A stretch of 64,000 nt of DNA, from the NCBI GenBank assembly GCA_949358305.1, contig OX442314.1:43656581-43720580 (forward strand), written 5' to 3'. Both the position numbers and the translations under genes were made by a program. This document shows, piece by piece, positions 26,965-37,342 of this stretch; position 1 is the first letter of the stretch; every line of letters begins with the position of its first letter. The notes under the pieces are model-generated. The model was not told the DNA's origin. It did no database searches and saw only the letters and a list, made by a program, of their open reading frames with translations. Source of the DNA: Strigamia acuminata (taxonomy: Eukaryota > Arthropoda > Chilopoda > Geophilomorpha > Linotaeniidae).

Positions 26965-28640
26965 AATTGCAACGTGCCGCGCTATGCCACACAATGTGCC
27001 GCCGCGATAGGCCATCGAACCCGAATGTGTGTGATGCGAAACGCGCGAGTACACGCGCGGAGAACGCGCGGCAATGCTAGCAACAGGAGCGCAACTGCCC
27101 AAGAAATTGCTCAACAATAAAAGGCACGTGGAAGCACGTGCCTGAAACAATAGGCACTTCAAATAAAGTTATTGTTAAAAAACGGGCTTGAAAACCAACA
27201 ATTACACAATAATTAAGGGGCAAGAAATGAACTTTGCTGCAATGCAAAGTTCTCAAAATACAGAGAAATGAAAGTTACACTTGTATAAAGAATTGACAAT
27301 GTTTGAAACCAATAAAAACTACAAAAACACACTTGTAAAAAACCCAAAACAACCCCCAGAATGAATTATTTGACTCAAATTAACCCTAAAACAGTCTTGG
27401 AGGTCGTGCAGACGACAGAGTCGGATCGGAAGGTTGCTAAAACCTGACGCCAAAACTAGCAATGGGACAGCTAGTTAGAAAACAGCTTTTTCATCAATCA
27501 TGAACGCTGAAAACCTCACCCAGGGGTAGAAAATGATGGAGAGAACGTTTTCGCCATCTAAAACGGTCTAAAACGGGTCTAAAATGCCTAAACCGGCGCC
27601 TGGAACGTGGCGCAGTTGTTGGGTCAAATATTGTCAAAAATCAGTGGAAATTTGTCAAATACTGGCAAAAATCTGCTGAAATTTGTCAAAAATTGCCAAA
27701 TTTTGGCGCAAGTTACGTGAGGTTTGCGCGCATCCAACTATGACGAAAAATCCATGCGTGTGCACGCGCGATTTACTGGCGCGTTGGAAGCGTTAAAATA
27801 AATTTTTCCAATATCTAACACAATTTGCACCGAATTATGGCAATTTTTGACAAATTTACATGGATTTTTGCCAGTATTTGACAAATTTCCACGGATTTTT
27901 GACAATATTTGACAAATTCCAGACAAATTTCAGACAAATTTCAATTAATTTTAGAAATTTTATGAGAAATTTCAGCAAATGTTTGAGGATTGAGGAAATC
28001 TTCTGAAATTTGTCAAATATAGGCAAAAATCTTCTGAAATTTGTCAAATACAGGCAAAAATCTGCTGAAATTTGTCAAAAATTGCCCAAATTCCGTGCAA
28101 GTTTTGCAAGTTTTGCGCGCATCAAATCGTATGCGCGCCTATACTATTGCACGAGCGCATTGACGCGTGATGAACACCGACCACGTTTACGAAGTGAATT
28201 CGAGCTACAAAAGTATCGAGTCGCCATTCTATGATGGAAAAAAAAAATTAAGTGTAAACAAACAAAATAAAAACTTTAATATACAAGAAACGTACAATTC
28301 CACTCAACTTTGTTTCAAATTTTATTTATTGGATCATTGAAAATAAACAGTAGTGTTGTGCACTGTACGCTTAAGTGTATACCGGCGATGCGTTGTTTTG
28401 TGGTGGGGATTTGCCTCGATAATTGATCTTTTCTCTTTGTTTGCAATATTTTTTTGGCCTTTTTTGTTGATTTTTCGGTTTGAAATTGTTTTTTTCCGGT
28501 GTAATTTAAGTGGTGGAAGGTTGTTGGCGTGTGTTGAGGGTAATTTTGGCGGTTTTTGGGTCGGGATTAGTGTTTTCTGCGATTTTTTATCGGTATTTGG
28601 GGTAACGCATGCGAATCGCCGTCGATGCGTCGACCGTAGC
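26965..28640. repeat. right arm: inverted module X (to 27506) and inverted outer arm
   Basis: This is the reverse complement of 24229-25909. Small differences from the left arm near the outer end (CGCATCGACGG duplication-like insertion at about 28621-28635, missing CCGCTGCAT) show that the arms have begun to diverge. Confidence 0.8.
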
Positions 28641-28857
28641 AAGTGTGGTTGAAGTGATTTCGTTCATTCGTTATTTTAATGAAAATTAGGTATTTATTGT
28701 GACCACACGAGCACGTAGCAAGTGCGCGCGCAAGTTAAATGTGTAGAGGCCTGTGAGAAAATAAAACGTGCGTGGAAGCGGCGTAAATATTCTTTGGTGA
28801 CTGCCATGGGTTTGTGCTTTGTCGTGGGCGCGATATGTCTGCGATATATATATGCGT
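28641..28857 (+). other. AT-rich spacer between foldback element and MITE; no gene seen
   Basis: No repeat or protein-like frame recognised. Its last eight bases, ATATGCGT, form the left target duplication of the MITE. Confidence 0.5.
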
Positions 28858-29249
28858 TAGGGATGAGAACGGGACCAATTTTCGGGTCCCGACCCGTCCC
28901 GGGTCCATTACGTTAGCGTAATACGCGCGTATGATTGCATAATTGAAATAAATCAGTATTAAGCCTAATATTAGGCCTAATAATGCTAAAATAAAGTAAA
29001 GAAACAACAATATTTTGGTCATACAGTGTAATTTACTTTTAATAATGAGTTTGTTGTTGTTGTTTATTTACTTTATTTTAGCATTATCAGGCTCAATATT
29101 AGGCTTAATAGTGATAAATAACAACTGGAATTAGAAAATTGTCTCCGCCTCGCAGTACGAATTTAGCAACTGTAATCCCGTCCCGTCCCGTATCCGCATA
29201 GGGCAAACATTACCAGTCCAGTCCCTATCCCGGTCTGTTCTTATCCCTA
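28858..29249. mobile_element. hAT-type MITE, 392 bp, with 8-bp target duplication
   Basis: Terminal inverted repeats TAGGGATGAGAAC at the left (from 28858) and GTTCTTATCCCTA at the right (to 29249) differ at one base. The same 8 bp, ATATGCGT, flank both ends (28850-28857 and 29250-29257), as expected for hAT transposition. Inside, CCTAATATTAGGCCTAATAATGCTAAAATAAAGTAAA and its rough complement near 29070-29110 form a second, subterminal inverted repeat (core TAATGCTAAAATAAAG). The element is non-coding and GGGACCC/CCCGTCC-rich near the ends. Confidence 0.85.
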
Positions 29250-29257
29250 ATATGCGT

Positions 29258-30518
29258 GATGTAGCGCGTTTGCGCGCGCGATCTAGTGCGTTTGAGCGCG
29301 CGATGTAGCACCTTGAGCGTGTCCAAATGTGTACAGGTGCTCAAAAGATGTGCGAGGGCTTCACGTGCATACACGAAGCATAAACGTGAAGAAAACAGCA
29401 GAAGCAGTTGTGTGTGATATTTATAAAACCACATCACACAAGGGAATACTACTAATGATACAAAAAGCAATAAACTTTATGAATATTGAAATAAACTTAC
29501 AAAATGGTGGAAAAAACATGGCGTACTGCCTTGAATATATGCCGGGATGTTATCAATCTTCCGGGCCCCATGTGTGTTTGATTTTAGTCCTAATTTTGGT
29601 GTATTTTTTTTTTTTTTGCCTTGGTTTTTCTCGTTTCTTGGAGAGTGCTGAGGCATGCCGAGGTGTTCTCGGGCGTGTGCGCCTGTTGAAGATCGAGCGT
29701 TTCATATTTTGTGTTTAATAAGCCTACCGTGGTGCCTCGAGCGTTTATTAATTTCTCCACTCGAGGCACTTCACTAACACCTCCCCGGTGTTTAAACGAG
29801 TAGCGGCGCTTATTTGACCCCGGTGTTTACTGTTTAAAATTGTCGTGTGTTTTCAAAGTTCTTAATTTGTTTAAAAGCAAACAAAATGGATATTTGTTAA
29901 TTTTTATTTGATTTTATCAATTTCTATTGGTTTCTTGCTGATTTTTAATCGGTTTTTCTCTATTTGTGACAATTTTTGCCAATTTTAATCGTTATTTGTC
30001 ATTCTGAATTGATTATTGTCCGATTTCAGTCGATTTTTGTTGATTTTTAATCATGTTTGTTCGTTTTTAATCAATTTTTGTCCCATGCCTTACGATCAGT
30101 TCGAATAATTGACACCATACTGTGCTGTTACTCGTATTCAAGATGGCGTCGCAAACTCAAGGCCGAATTCCGCTGATTTCATTTATTGCGACTGTTTGCG
30201 CTCCATACGTGTGAAAAGGATTATGGGAAAAATCCTCAATGCAGGCCATTTTGGTGTTAAATGAGCGAGGAAGGCAGGAGATGAGAAAAATTTGTAAAAT
30301 TTCAAAAAAAAGCTAAACAATCAAAATTTACATGAAGATCAATATTTCTGGCTCGAAATGCATGTATCAGCAATTTCGGGATATTTTCGGGGTGAAATTG
30401 ACTCGTTCGGAACACTGGGAAGGAACCCCACCCCGCATTCCCCATGCGTCGGCGCGCGCGTAGACGAAAATTCAAATCCAGGTGTTCAGACGGCCCCACG
30501 TTATTTTCGGGTTCCAAG
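29258..30518. other. gene-free stretch with hairpins and a degenerate minisatellite
   Basis: Contains a 10-bp stem, GTGCCTCGAG (29732-29741) with CTCGAGGCAC (29760-29769), around a partial GCGTTTATTAATTT repeat end; and a degenerate T-rich minisatellite of GATTTTTAATCGNTTTTGT type at about 29895-30080. The longest frame (129 codons at 29329) shows no domain, biased composition or splice context, so it is not called. Confidence 0.5.
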
Positions 30519-30930
30519 TTGGGTTTCACAAATGTACCGTATTGCCTCGAATAAACGCCGGGACGTTTATTAAACTTCTCGTGTGTGTTTAATTTTGATC
30601 CGCATTTAACTGTTTTTTTTTTCACCGAAAGTTACTTCATTTTTTATTAACATGGAAAAAGAATGAACCTTTACAAAATACTAATAATAACGTTATAATA
30701 AGCAGTTACAATTGAAATTAAAACAACATTTTTTTTTTAATTAGAAACCAAAGCAGAATCATCCCTAAATTCTGACACGGCGTTGTCAAACAAACAGTTG
30801 GCGCCAAAACGAGAAATTAGGCAACAAAACATTTTGAATGCTACAAAAACACATTAAATAACCATAAAACAAATAAAAATAAATACAACAGCTAAACCAA
30901 ATTGTAATAAACAAGACAGCAAAGTGTGGG

Positions 30931-31172
30931 AGTGAGTGACAACGCCAAAAAAACGCCCGAAAACGCCCCAAGAACGCACCAAAACGCCCCAAGAACGCAC
31001 CAAAACGCCAGATAACCGTGCAACTTGAGGCAAAAAACATGCGAACATAATTTTTTGCTTTGAGTGGCACGATTTTCAGGCTTTTTGGAGCATTTTGAAG
31101 CGTTTTGGGGCGTTTTAGAACGTTTTTGCTTATTTTTTAGCATTCTCATGCGAGCTCGCGCGTGCAGGCGAG
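30931..31172. repeat. R foldback unit 1
   Basis: Left half AGTGACAACGCCAAAA through CAACTTGAGGCAAAA; the right half is a rough inverse running TTTTGCTTTGAGTGGCACG to CGAGCTCGCGCGTGCAGG. The AACGCC-rich and GGCGTT-rich halves can pair over roughly 90 bp with mismatches. Confidence 0.55.
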
Positions 31173-31650
31173 AAAAAAACAAACTTATTTCTTCAAGAGT
31201 TAAAAAAAAAATAACCCTAACCAGGAAATTACTGTAAAAACAACGGCTTGCCTCGAATAAACGCCGGGGCGTTTACTAATTTTCAAGACTGGAAGTGAGG
31301 CGAGATGTTGTTTGCTTTATTTGTTAAAACAAATTAGGCGTCACTAATTCACCTGTATTAGGGTTTCGGTTCTGAGAAACCGGACGAGGAGTCACAATAA
31401 CGGGACACGGGAAATTTCAAAACTTACCGGTTCCGTCAAAACGCCATTGAAACGTTACATTTTTATAGCGTGTCAATGATAAAAATGGTCATTTTGGATG
31501 AAAAACGGCCATTTTGGATGAAAAATGGCCATTTTTACTATAAAAAATGGCTGAAAATGGCCATTTTTACTATGACAAATGGCTGAAAATGGCCATTTTA
31601 ATAAAAAAAGGCCATTTTTACTTCGAAAATTGGCTAAAAATGGCCACTTG

Positions 31651-31875
31651 AGTGAGTGACAACGCCAAAAAACGCGTGCAAACGCCTGCGAACGCCCCAA
31701 AACGCCCCAAAACGCCAGATGACAATGCAACTTGAGGCATAAAACTTGAAAACACAATTTTAAACGTCACAAAAGTTGAAACAAAGATGAAAAATTAATT
31801 TTTTGCCTCAAGTTGCGCGATTTTCAGGTCTTTTGGAGTGTTTTTGAGCATTTTTTGGCGTTCTCAGCGGCGTGT
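31651..31875. repeat. R foldback unit 2
   Basis: AGTGAGTGACAACGCC to CAACTTGAGGC on the left, spacer with TTTTAAACGTCACAAAAG, then TTTTGCCTCAAGTTGCGCG to TTGGCGTTCTCAG on the right. It is preceded by a Q minisatellite. Confidence 0.55.
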
Positions 31876-32094
31876 TTGCCTCAAATAAACGCCGGTTTAA
31901 ACAAAAAATGACGTCATTTTTGGTTTAAAATTGAAGTAAAACACAAAATATTTTAGTTTTTAAATGCAACTGGTCTAAATTTTGTCAAATGTTGTCATAC
32001 TTCTTGAAAGTCATCATTTATTGATAAAAAATTTGAAAATTTACCTAATTGTAGCATGTATTTGTGGTTAGTTTTGATTTGAATTCAAACTGTA

Positions 32095-32187
32095 ATTTTT
32101 TGCTTCGAGTTGCGCGATTTTCAGGCGTTTTGGGGCGTTTTTGAGCTTTTTTTGGCGTCCTCAGGCGAGCTCGCGCGTGCACGTCAC
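32095..32187 (+). repeat. R half-unit (right half only)
   Basis: TTTTTTGCTTCGAGTTGCGC to GCGTGCACGTCAC, following S copy 1; the left half is missing. Confidence 0.5.
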
Positions 32188-32279
32188 AAGTAACCCTAAT
32201 CAGGAAAGAACCTACAAAAACTATGGCTTGCCTCGCATAAACGCCGGGGCGTTTATTCATTTTCAAAAAGACAAATGAA

Positions 32280-33000
32280 ATGGATAAATAAAGAAATTAG
32301 CGGGGAAATCCAACATGGCGCCCACTTCAAATCCGCTAGAGCGGCAAAACACGACATTTGAATTTCAACACAAGAATAAAATCAAGAATACACACTGTAT
32401 TGAATAAAATAACATTAGGAAATGTAATTTCCTACAACAAAAGCACTATTTATTAAAAGAACACTTGAAAATAATCGTTTGCCGAACGGAATGAACTCGG
32501 TCAGCAGCGCACAAGTGCGTACCGACAACAAACGCTCGAAACGACAAAACGACCGTTCCGGGACAAAAATAAAGCAAACCAATCGACAGATCACCCCCAA
32601 ATTAGTCTAAATCAATTCTAAAACCTATCCATAACACAAGAATAAGGTCCAAACAAAAGGTTAGAAGTTTGAACACAACCGAACTAGATTAAGAAATATG
32701 ACGTCACGCGTCTTACGCAAGTGATCTGTAAATCGACGGATGCACTAAAAATCATCCAAAATCACACAAAATGAGCAAGAATTAAAGAAATAAGACACAG
32801 AGAAGTAATAAAACTTTAAATAGCAATGAATAAAGATAATATCAATATCATAGACACTAAAATTCATGAAAACACTGTAACTTTTAATAAATCACAAAAA
32901 ATGAAAGTTTAATATGTAAAAATATCTAAAAAGCTGAAATTCAAGAAAAGCAAAAATTAAAGACACTTTGTTAACTTTAATTAAGACAATAAATGACATA
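32280..33000 (+). other. AT-rich stretch inside the mosaic; nothing recognised
   Basis: A-rich on the + strand, with no module of the surrounding mosaic, no inverted repeat that I noticed and no protein-like frame. It may be the unique sequence into which the repeats inserted. Confidence 0.4.
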
Positions 33001-33140
33001 AAATCCGGACACAACAATTATTCCATTTTGGATGAAAAACGGCCCTTTTGGATGAAAAACGGCCATTTTGGATGAAAAACGGCTAAAAATGACCATTTTT
33101 CTATGAAAAATGGGTAAAAATGGCTAAAAATGGCTATTTG

Positions 33141-33380
33141 ATTGAATGACAACGCCAAAAAACGCCCAAGAACGCCCGCAAATGCCTAAAAATGCCTAAA
33201 AACGCCCCAAAACGCAAAATGACAATGCAACTTGAGGCAAAAAACATGAGAACACAATTGTAAACGTTACAAAAGTTGAAACAAAAATAAACAATTAATG
33301 TTTTGCCTCGAGTTGCACGATTTTCAGGCGTTTTGGAGTATTTTTTGGCGTTCTCAGGCGTACTCGCGCGTACACGTCAC
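33141..33380. repeat. R foldback unit 3
   Basis: Same two-half structure as unit 2, ending GCGTACACGTCAC; it is followed by the linker and a degraded P hairpin at 33474. Confidence 0.55.
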
Positions 33381-34130
33381 TGCCGAGTAAAAAAAACATA
33401 CTTATTTCTTCAAGAGTTAAAAAGGAAGTAACCCTAATCAGGAAAAAAAATGCAAAAACAATGGCTTGCCTCGAACAAACGCCAGAAGTGAGGCGAGATG
33501 TTGTTTGCTTTATTTATTAAATCAAATTAGGCGTTGCTAATTCACCTGTATCTCTTAGTTCGACGTAAGAACACGCGCTTTTTTTAAAATGAAAGCCCAA
33601 GTTGGGTTTCATAAACGTACCGTATTGCCTTGAATAAAAGCCGGGGTGTTTATTAATTTTTAAGACCAGAAACGAGGCGAGATCACGACTCAAGATTAAG
33701 CGAGAAGAAATAAACGTGTTTCTTCTAAAGGAAGTAACCCTAATCAGGAAAAACTTACATAAACAATGGTTTGCCTTGAATAAACGCCGGGGCGTTTATA
33801 AATTTTCAAGACGGGAGGCAAGGTGAGATGATGATGCGGTGCGACGCGAATAAAAGCCCAAGTTGGGTGTTGCCTCGAATAAACGCCGGGGCGTTTATTA
33901 ATTTTCAAAACCGGAAATGAGGCGAGATCAAAACGCCATTGAAACGTTACATTTTAATAACGTTTCAACGATAAAAACGGCCATTTTTGATTAAAAAAAC
34001 GACTAAAAATGGCCATTTTACTATAAAAACGGTGAAAAAAAAACATTTTTACTCTGAAAAATGGCTAAAAATGGCCATTTTGACGAAAAACGGCCATTTT
34101 TACTACGGAAAATGCTAAAATTGGCCACTT

Positions 34131-34371
34131 GAGTGAGTGACAACGCCAAAAAACGCCTGCGAACGCCTGCGAACACATAAAAACACTCCAAAACGCCAGA
34201 TGACAATGCAACTTGAGGCAAAAAACATGAGAACACAATTTTAAACGTCACAAAAGTTGAAATAAAGATGAAAAATTAATGTTTTGCCTCGAGTTGCGCG
34301 ATTTTCAGGCGTTTTTGAGCGTTTTTTAGCATTTTTTGGCGTTCTCAGGCGTGCTCGTGTGTACACGTCAC
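34131..34371. repeat. R foldback unit 4
   Basis: Same structure, ending GTACACGTCAC; it is followed by S copy 2 and a further short right-half remnant at 34622-34672. Confidence 0.55.
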
Positions 34372-34760
34372 TGCCGAAGAAAAAAACAAACTTATTTCTT
34401 TTAGTTAAAATGTATTTCAAGCTTTAACAGGGGTTTAAACAGAAAATGACATCATTTTTAGTTTAAAATTGAAGTAAAACACAAAATATTTTAGTTTTTG
34501 AATGCAACTGATCCACGTTATGTCAAATGTTTCCATTACTTCTTGAAAGCCAAAAAATTTGAAAATTTAGCTAATTTCAGCATGTATTTGTAGCTAGTTT
34601 TGATTTGAATACACACTGTAATGTTTTGCCTCGAGTTGCGCGATTTTCAGGCGTTTTGGGACGTTTTGGAGCAAAAAAAACAAACTTAATTCTTCAAGAG
34701 TTAAAAAGGAAGTAATCCTAATCAGGAAAAGCCCACAAAAAACAATGCAAGATCACGCGG

Positions 34761-36959
34761 TACGACGCACGGACTCCCAGCGCACGGAATGCACGGACTT
34801 TCTGTGGACTTCCCGTGCACGGAAGACCGGCGCGGACATTTCCATTGGAGACCAGCGCAGAATTACCTACAGGCAATTCCGAATCAAAGGCTTCTTTATG
34901 GTTTATACATTACTTTGCAGTAGGTATGCCTGGCCTTGATTTGAAAGTGCAGTAAATTCTGCTGAATGCAGTGTTTTAAACTCGCAGCAATTGCGATGGT
35001 GCCAACTATTGGAAAATAAATTTAAAATGTAAAACCAAAGAATTTGTAAAAAAAATTTGTTTTAATCAATTGCAATAATGATATTCTACTTAATTGTTGG
35101 ATTATGAAACGTGAAACCAATCCCATGATTAGGAAATATAAATTTTATTAAATTCATCGTGTATCTCACATCTCACATTCACTGCCATTTACTTAGTGTC
35201 ATCCAAAAATCAGGTTTTATCAAATCCTGAGGTTATTCTAGTACGTCTTAACTGCCCGGCAGGTCGCGCAACCTGTGGAGCAACAATTGATGTAAATAGT
35301 GCAAGCAGCACGCACGGGAAAGTGCGCACTGATGGGTCCATGCCAGTGCAAGTACATTGGGTAATGTATTATTGCGAGCGCGCGTGTTTTCACACGATTA
35401 CAATGTGCTGATTAAACCAACAGCATTATAGAAGCATTATAGACTGATTATATTGTATAATTTTTATTTTAACAAAACCCTGAATTTCATTTCTAATCGG
35501 TTTTTTTTTTATTGACGCGCACAGAAGCGTTGTAGCATGTTCACACAATGTGGAATTTGCAAATTTGAGAAAGCGGCTTTCCCAAGGTTGATAAAACGCG
35601 CGCGATCGTGCGGAATATACAAATAAGTGAAATCCGCAAAATCAGCCATGAGACTGCGAACAGGGGGTCAAGGTATAGGCCGCCGTAATGTTAAAAATAG
35701 GGTCCCTTTCGCACTCCGAGAAATCCGCATGCGCGCCATAAGGTTAGAAGATAAAATTAATTGTCTGCTAATTAATTTGACTGTGGCACACGCCAAGTCA
35801 GATCATGTGACCGAGGGGAGAAATCCTCTCCAGGCACATATCACCCCAGGTTGTCCGGGGTGAAAACGGTTATTAGCCGTTATGGTGCAATATGGTGTAA
35901 TAACCACTAATTGCACCCATTTGAGCTAAGTGCGCAGGTTTTCTGCGCAATGTTGAAGCGTGCTGGGCTCGCGCCTTGGCTCAAATCGGGACTCTGAAAA
36001 ATAACACACAACCACAAACATCACTGCTTTTGCTCCTGAAAGAAAAGTATTGATAGTGGACTCGTGTTCTTCAGTTTCACCTGCTATCTTTGTGCAACAA
36101 ACGCACAAAGCCAGCAATTCAGCTTGAATTAGCCGTCGCTAATTCCAGCTATCGTAACGAGAAGTTTCCCGTGTCGCGTGAACCATCGCCGTCGCAGTAG
36201 CGCGAACTGCTGCCACCGCCATCGGACGTGAACGGACGCCTGCCCGAACGTGAACCACCGCCCCGTGCCGTCGTACTTCGTGTGGAAGACTCACCGTGAA
36301 CCATCATCCGAGGATCATCGTACGTGTGAGTGAAGACGAGGAAAATAGCGGAAGCCATTTTCCTAACAACTTTGGTTGTCAAGCGCATTCGCCGCGCTTT
36401 GTAGCTTGCAACAGTCGTTGCAAGCCCTCCATTGTTTTCTCGCTCATTCTCGCGACTTATCGCATCTGTGATATTATTATTTTAATTAATAAGTATATAA
36501 TTCATAATAATACTAGTCATTGTAATTTATAACGAATAAAACCTTTTGTGTGATTTTTATCATAAAATTGTGTCTTTATTTTCCTACTTAATAAACTTAA
36601 CCCTAGACAAGTTACTGGCCGCTGATTGTAAGTCTTTTTAAGCATTCACCTGCGGTTTCAAGCCTATTAATTAGTAATTTGCTTGATATCAACCCGAATC
36701 GCAGCAATCTGCAAAACATTGTGTAACTTCAAAACGATGGCCTTGGTAAAATGTTGCTGTCATCATCAGCAAATAAATAATGACTTGGTTGATCTGGCAG
36801 GCACCACGGATTGTTTGTACACGTCTTGTACACGTCTTGTGCACATTATTAGTAACAAGGCACGGACATGGCACGGCAGAAGACCATTCTTGATCTTTCT
36901 GGTGGTTTATTTTGTTCCTAATCTCGAAAACGAGCTCGTTTTCAACAATTTCTAGGTGG
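34761..36959. other. gene-free stretch, possible retroelement remnant
   Basis: Holds short CACGGACT-type repeats (34765-34830), hairpins ACCCCAGG-TTGT-CCGGGGT (about 35843-35861) and AACGGTTATTAGCCGTTAT (about 35864-35882), a CG-rich segment at 36140-36330 that ends in a GTGAGT donor-like site, and an AATAAA at 36535-36540 followed by T-rich DNA. The hairpins plus poly(A) signal would fit an LTR or a terminal exon, but no paired LTR or coding domain is visible. A short GTACACGTCTT repeat lies at 36818-36845. Confidence 0.35.
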
Positions 36960-37342
36960 TAGACTTGTTAGATCCAAAGGTTTTGGCCAAGTTGTTGCTT
37001 TCTTTTGACACATCTAACATGTTTGATAACTGTCTAAATTAAAGTGGAATAATATATAAATAATAATTTATATATTAAATCACTTTAAAACAATCGAAAT
37101 TTGAAATTACCGTTAAAACACGAAAGCGCCATCTATTGGTAAAATAATCGTCCTTAACCAACAAATGTATGACAGTGTAACCGTCACAGTCTAGAACTAG
37201 AACTACTCTAATCCGTATGCACTAAATCTAACGTCCGTCATTCGTCGACGACCACTGTTCGTTTGATCGGAATCACAAATCCTGAAAATTGCACATATAT
37301 CAGCAGCAGTGTATTCCTTAGACCAAAACAGCTAGTTTTAAA
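36960..37342 (+). other. upstream region of the BTB/BACK gene
   Basis: AT-rich with no repeat recognised. A weak TATA-like ATATAT lies at about 37294-37299, roughly 45 bp before the start codon. This probably includes the promoter and short 5' UTR; the transcription start cannot be located. Confidence 0.35.

Larger units (their letters stand above)
24229..28640. mobile_element. 4.4-kb palindromic foldback element
   Basis: Two arms of about 2.17 kb, 24229-26398 and 26476-28640, are inverted copies around a 77-bp centre: paired positions sum to 52874 from the core out to about 28560, shifting by a few tens of bases near the outer ends because of small indels. Arm differences are few (for example A/G at about 24748). 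Both arms end at the same outer point, GCTACGGTCGAC on the left and GTCGACCGTAGC on the right, with unrelated flanks beyond. There is no credible gene. Long inverted repeats with internal short repeats and no coding capacity fit foldback-type DNA elements. A palindrome of near-identical arms can also be a library or assembly artefact, but the shared outer end argues for a real element. Confidence 0.75.
30519..34760. repeat. mosaic of dispersed hairpin modules (P, Q, R, S)
   Basis: About 4.2 kb made of recurring modules. P: GCCTCG, then AATAAACGCC-GG-GGCGTTTATT, then AATTTTCAAGACC and GAGGCGAG; stem starts at 30550, 31257, 31884, 32236, 33474, 33633, 33779, 33878. Q: TGGCCATTTTTACTATAAAA arrays at 31479-31648, 33023-33140, 33965-34128. 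R: foldback units (listed separately). S: direct copies at 31893-32094 and 34430-34620. A linker (CTTATTTCTTCAAGAG, then AACCCTAATCAGG) usually precedes P. The order Q-R-linker-P recurs at least three times, so the block looks like a degenerate tandem or nested higher-order repeat. No gene found. Confidence 0.7.

Noticed and set aside
29329-29718. 129-codon frame
   Set aside because: No domain, Cys/Leu/Phe-biased tail over a poly-T run, and no splice or promoter context.
30550-30572. Rho-independent terminator from the GC-stem hairpin followed by T-rich DNA
   Set aside because: The context is a metazoan genome; the hairpin is a dispersed repeat.
36149-36388. 79-codon Gly/Ser/Arg-rich frame on the - strand
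   Set aside because: Composition follows a CG-rich CCGTCG repeat tract; no recognisable domain.
36620-36720. Possible tRNA or primer-binding site near TGGCCGCTGATTG
   Set aside because: No cloverleaf arms and no adjacent LTR pair can be identified.
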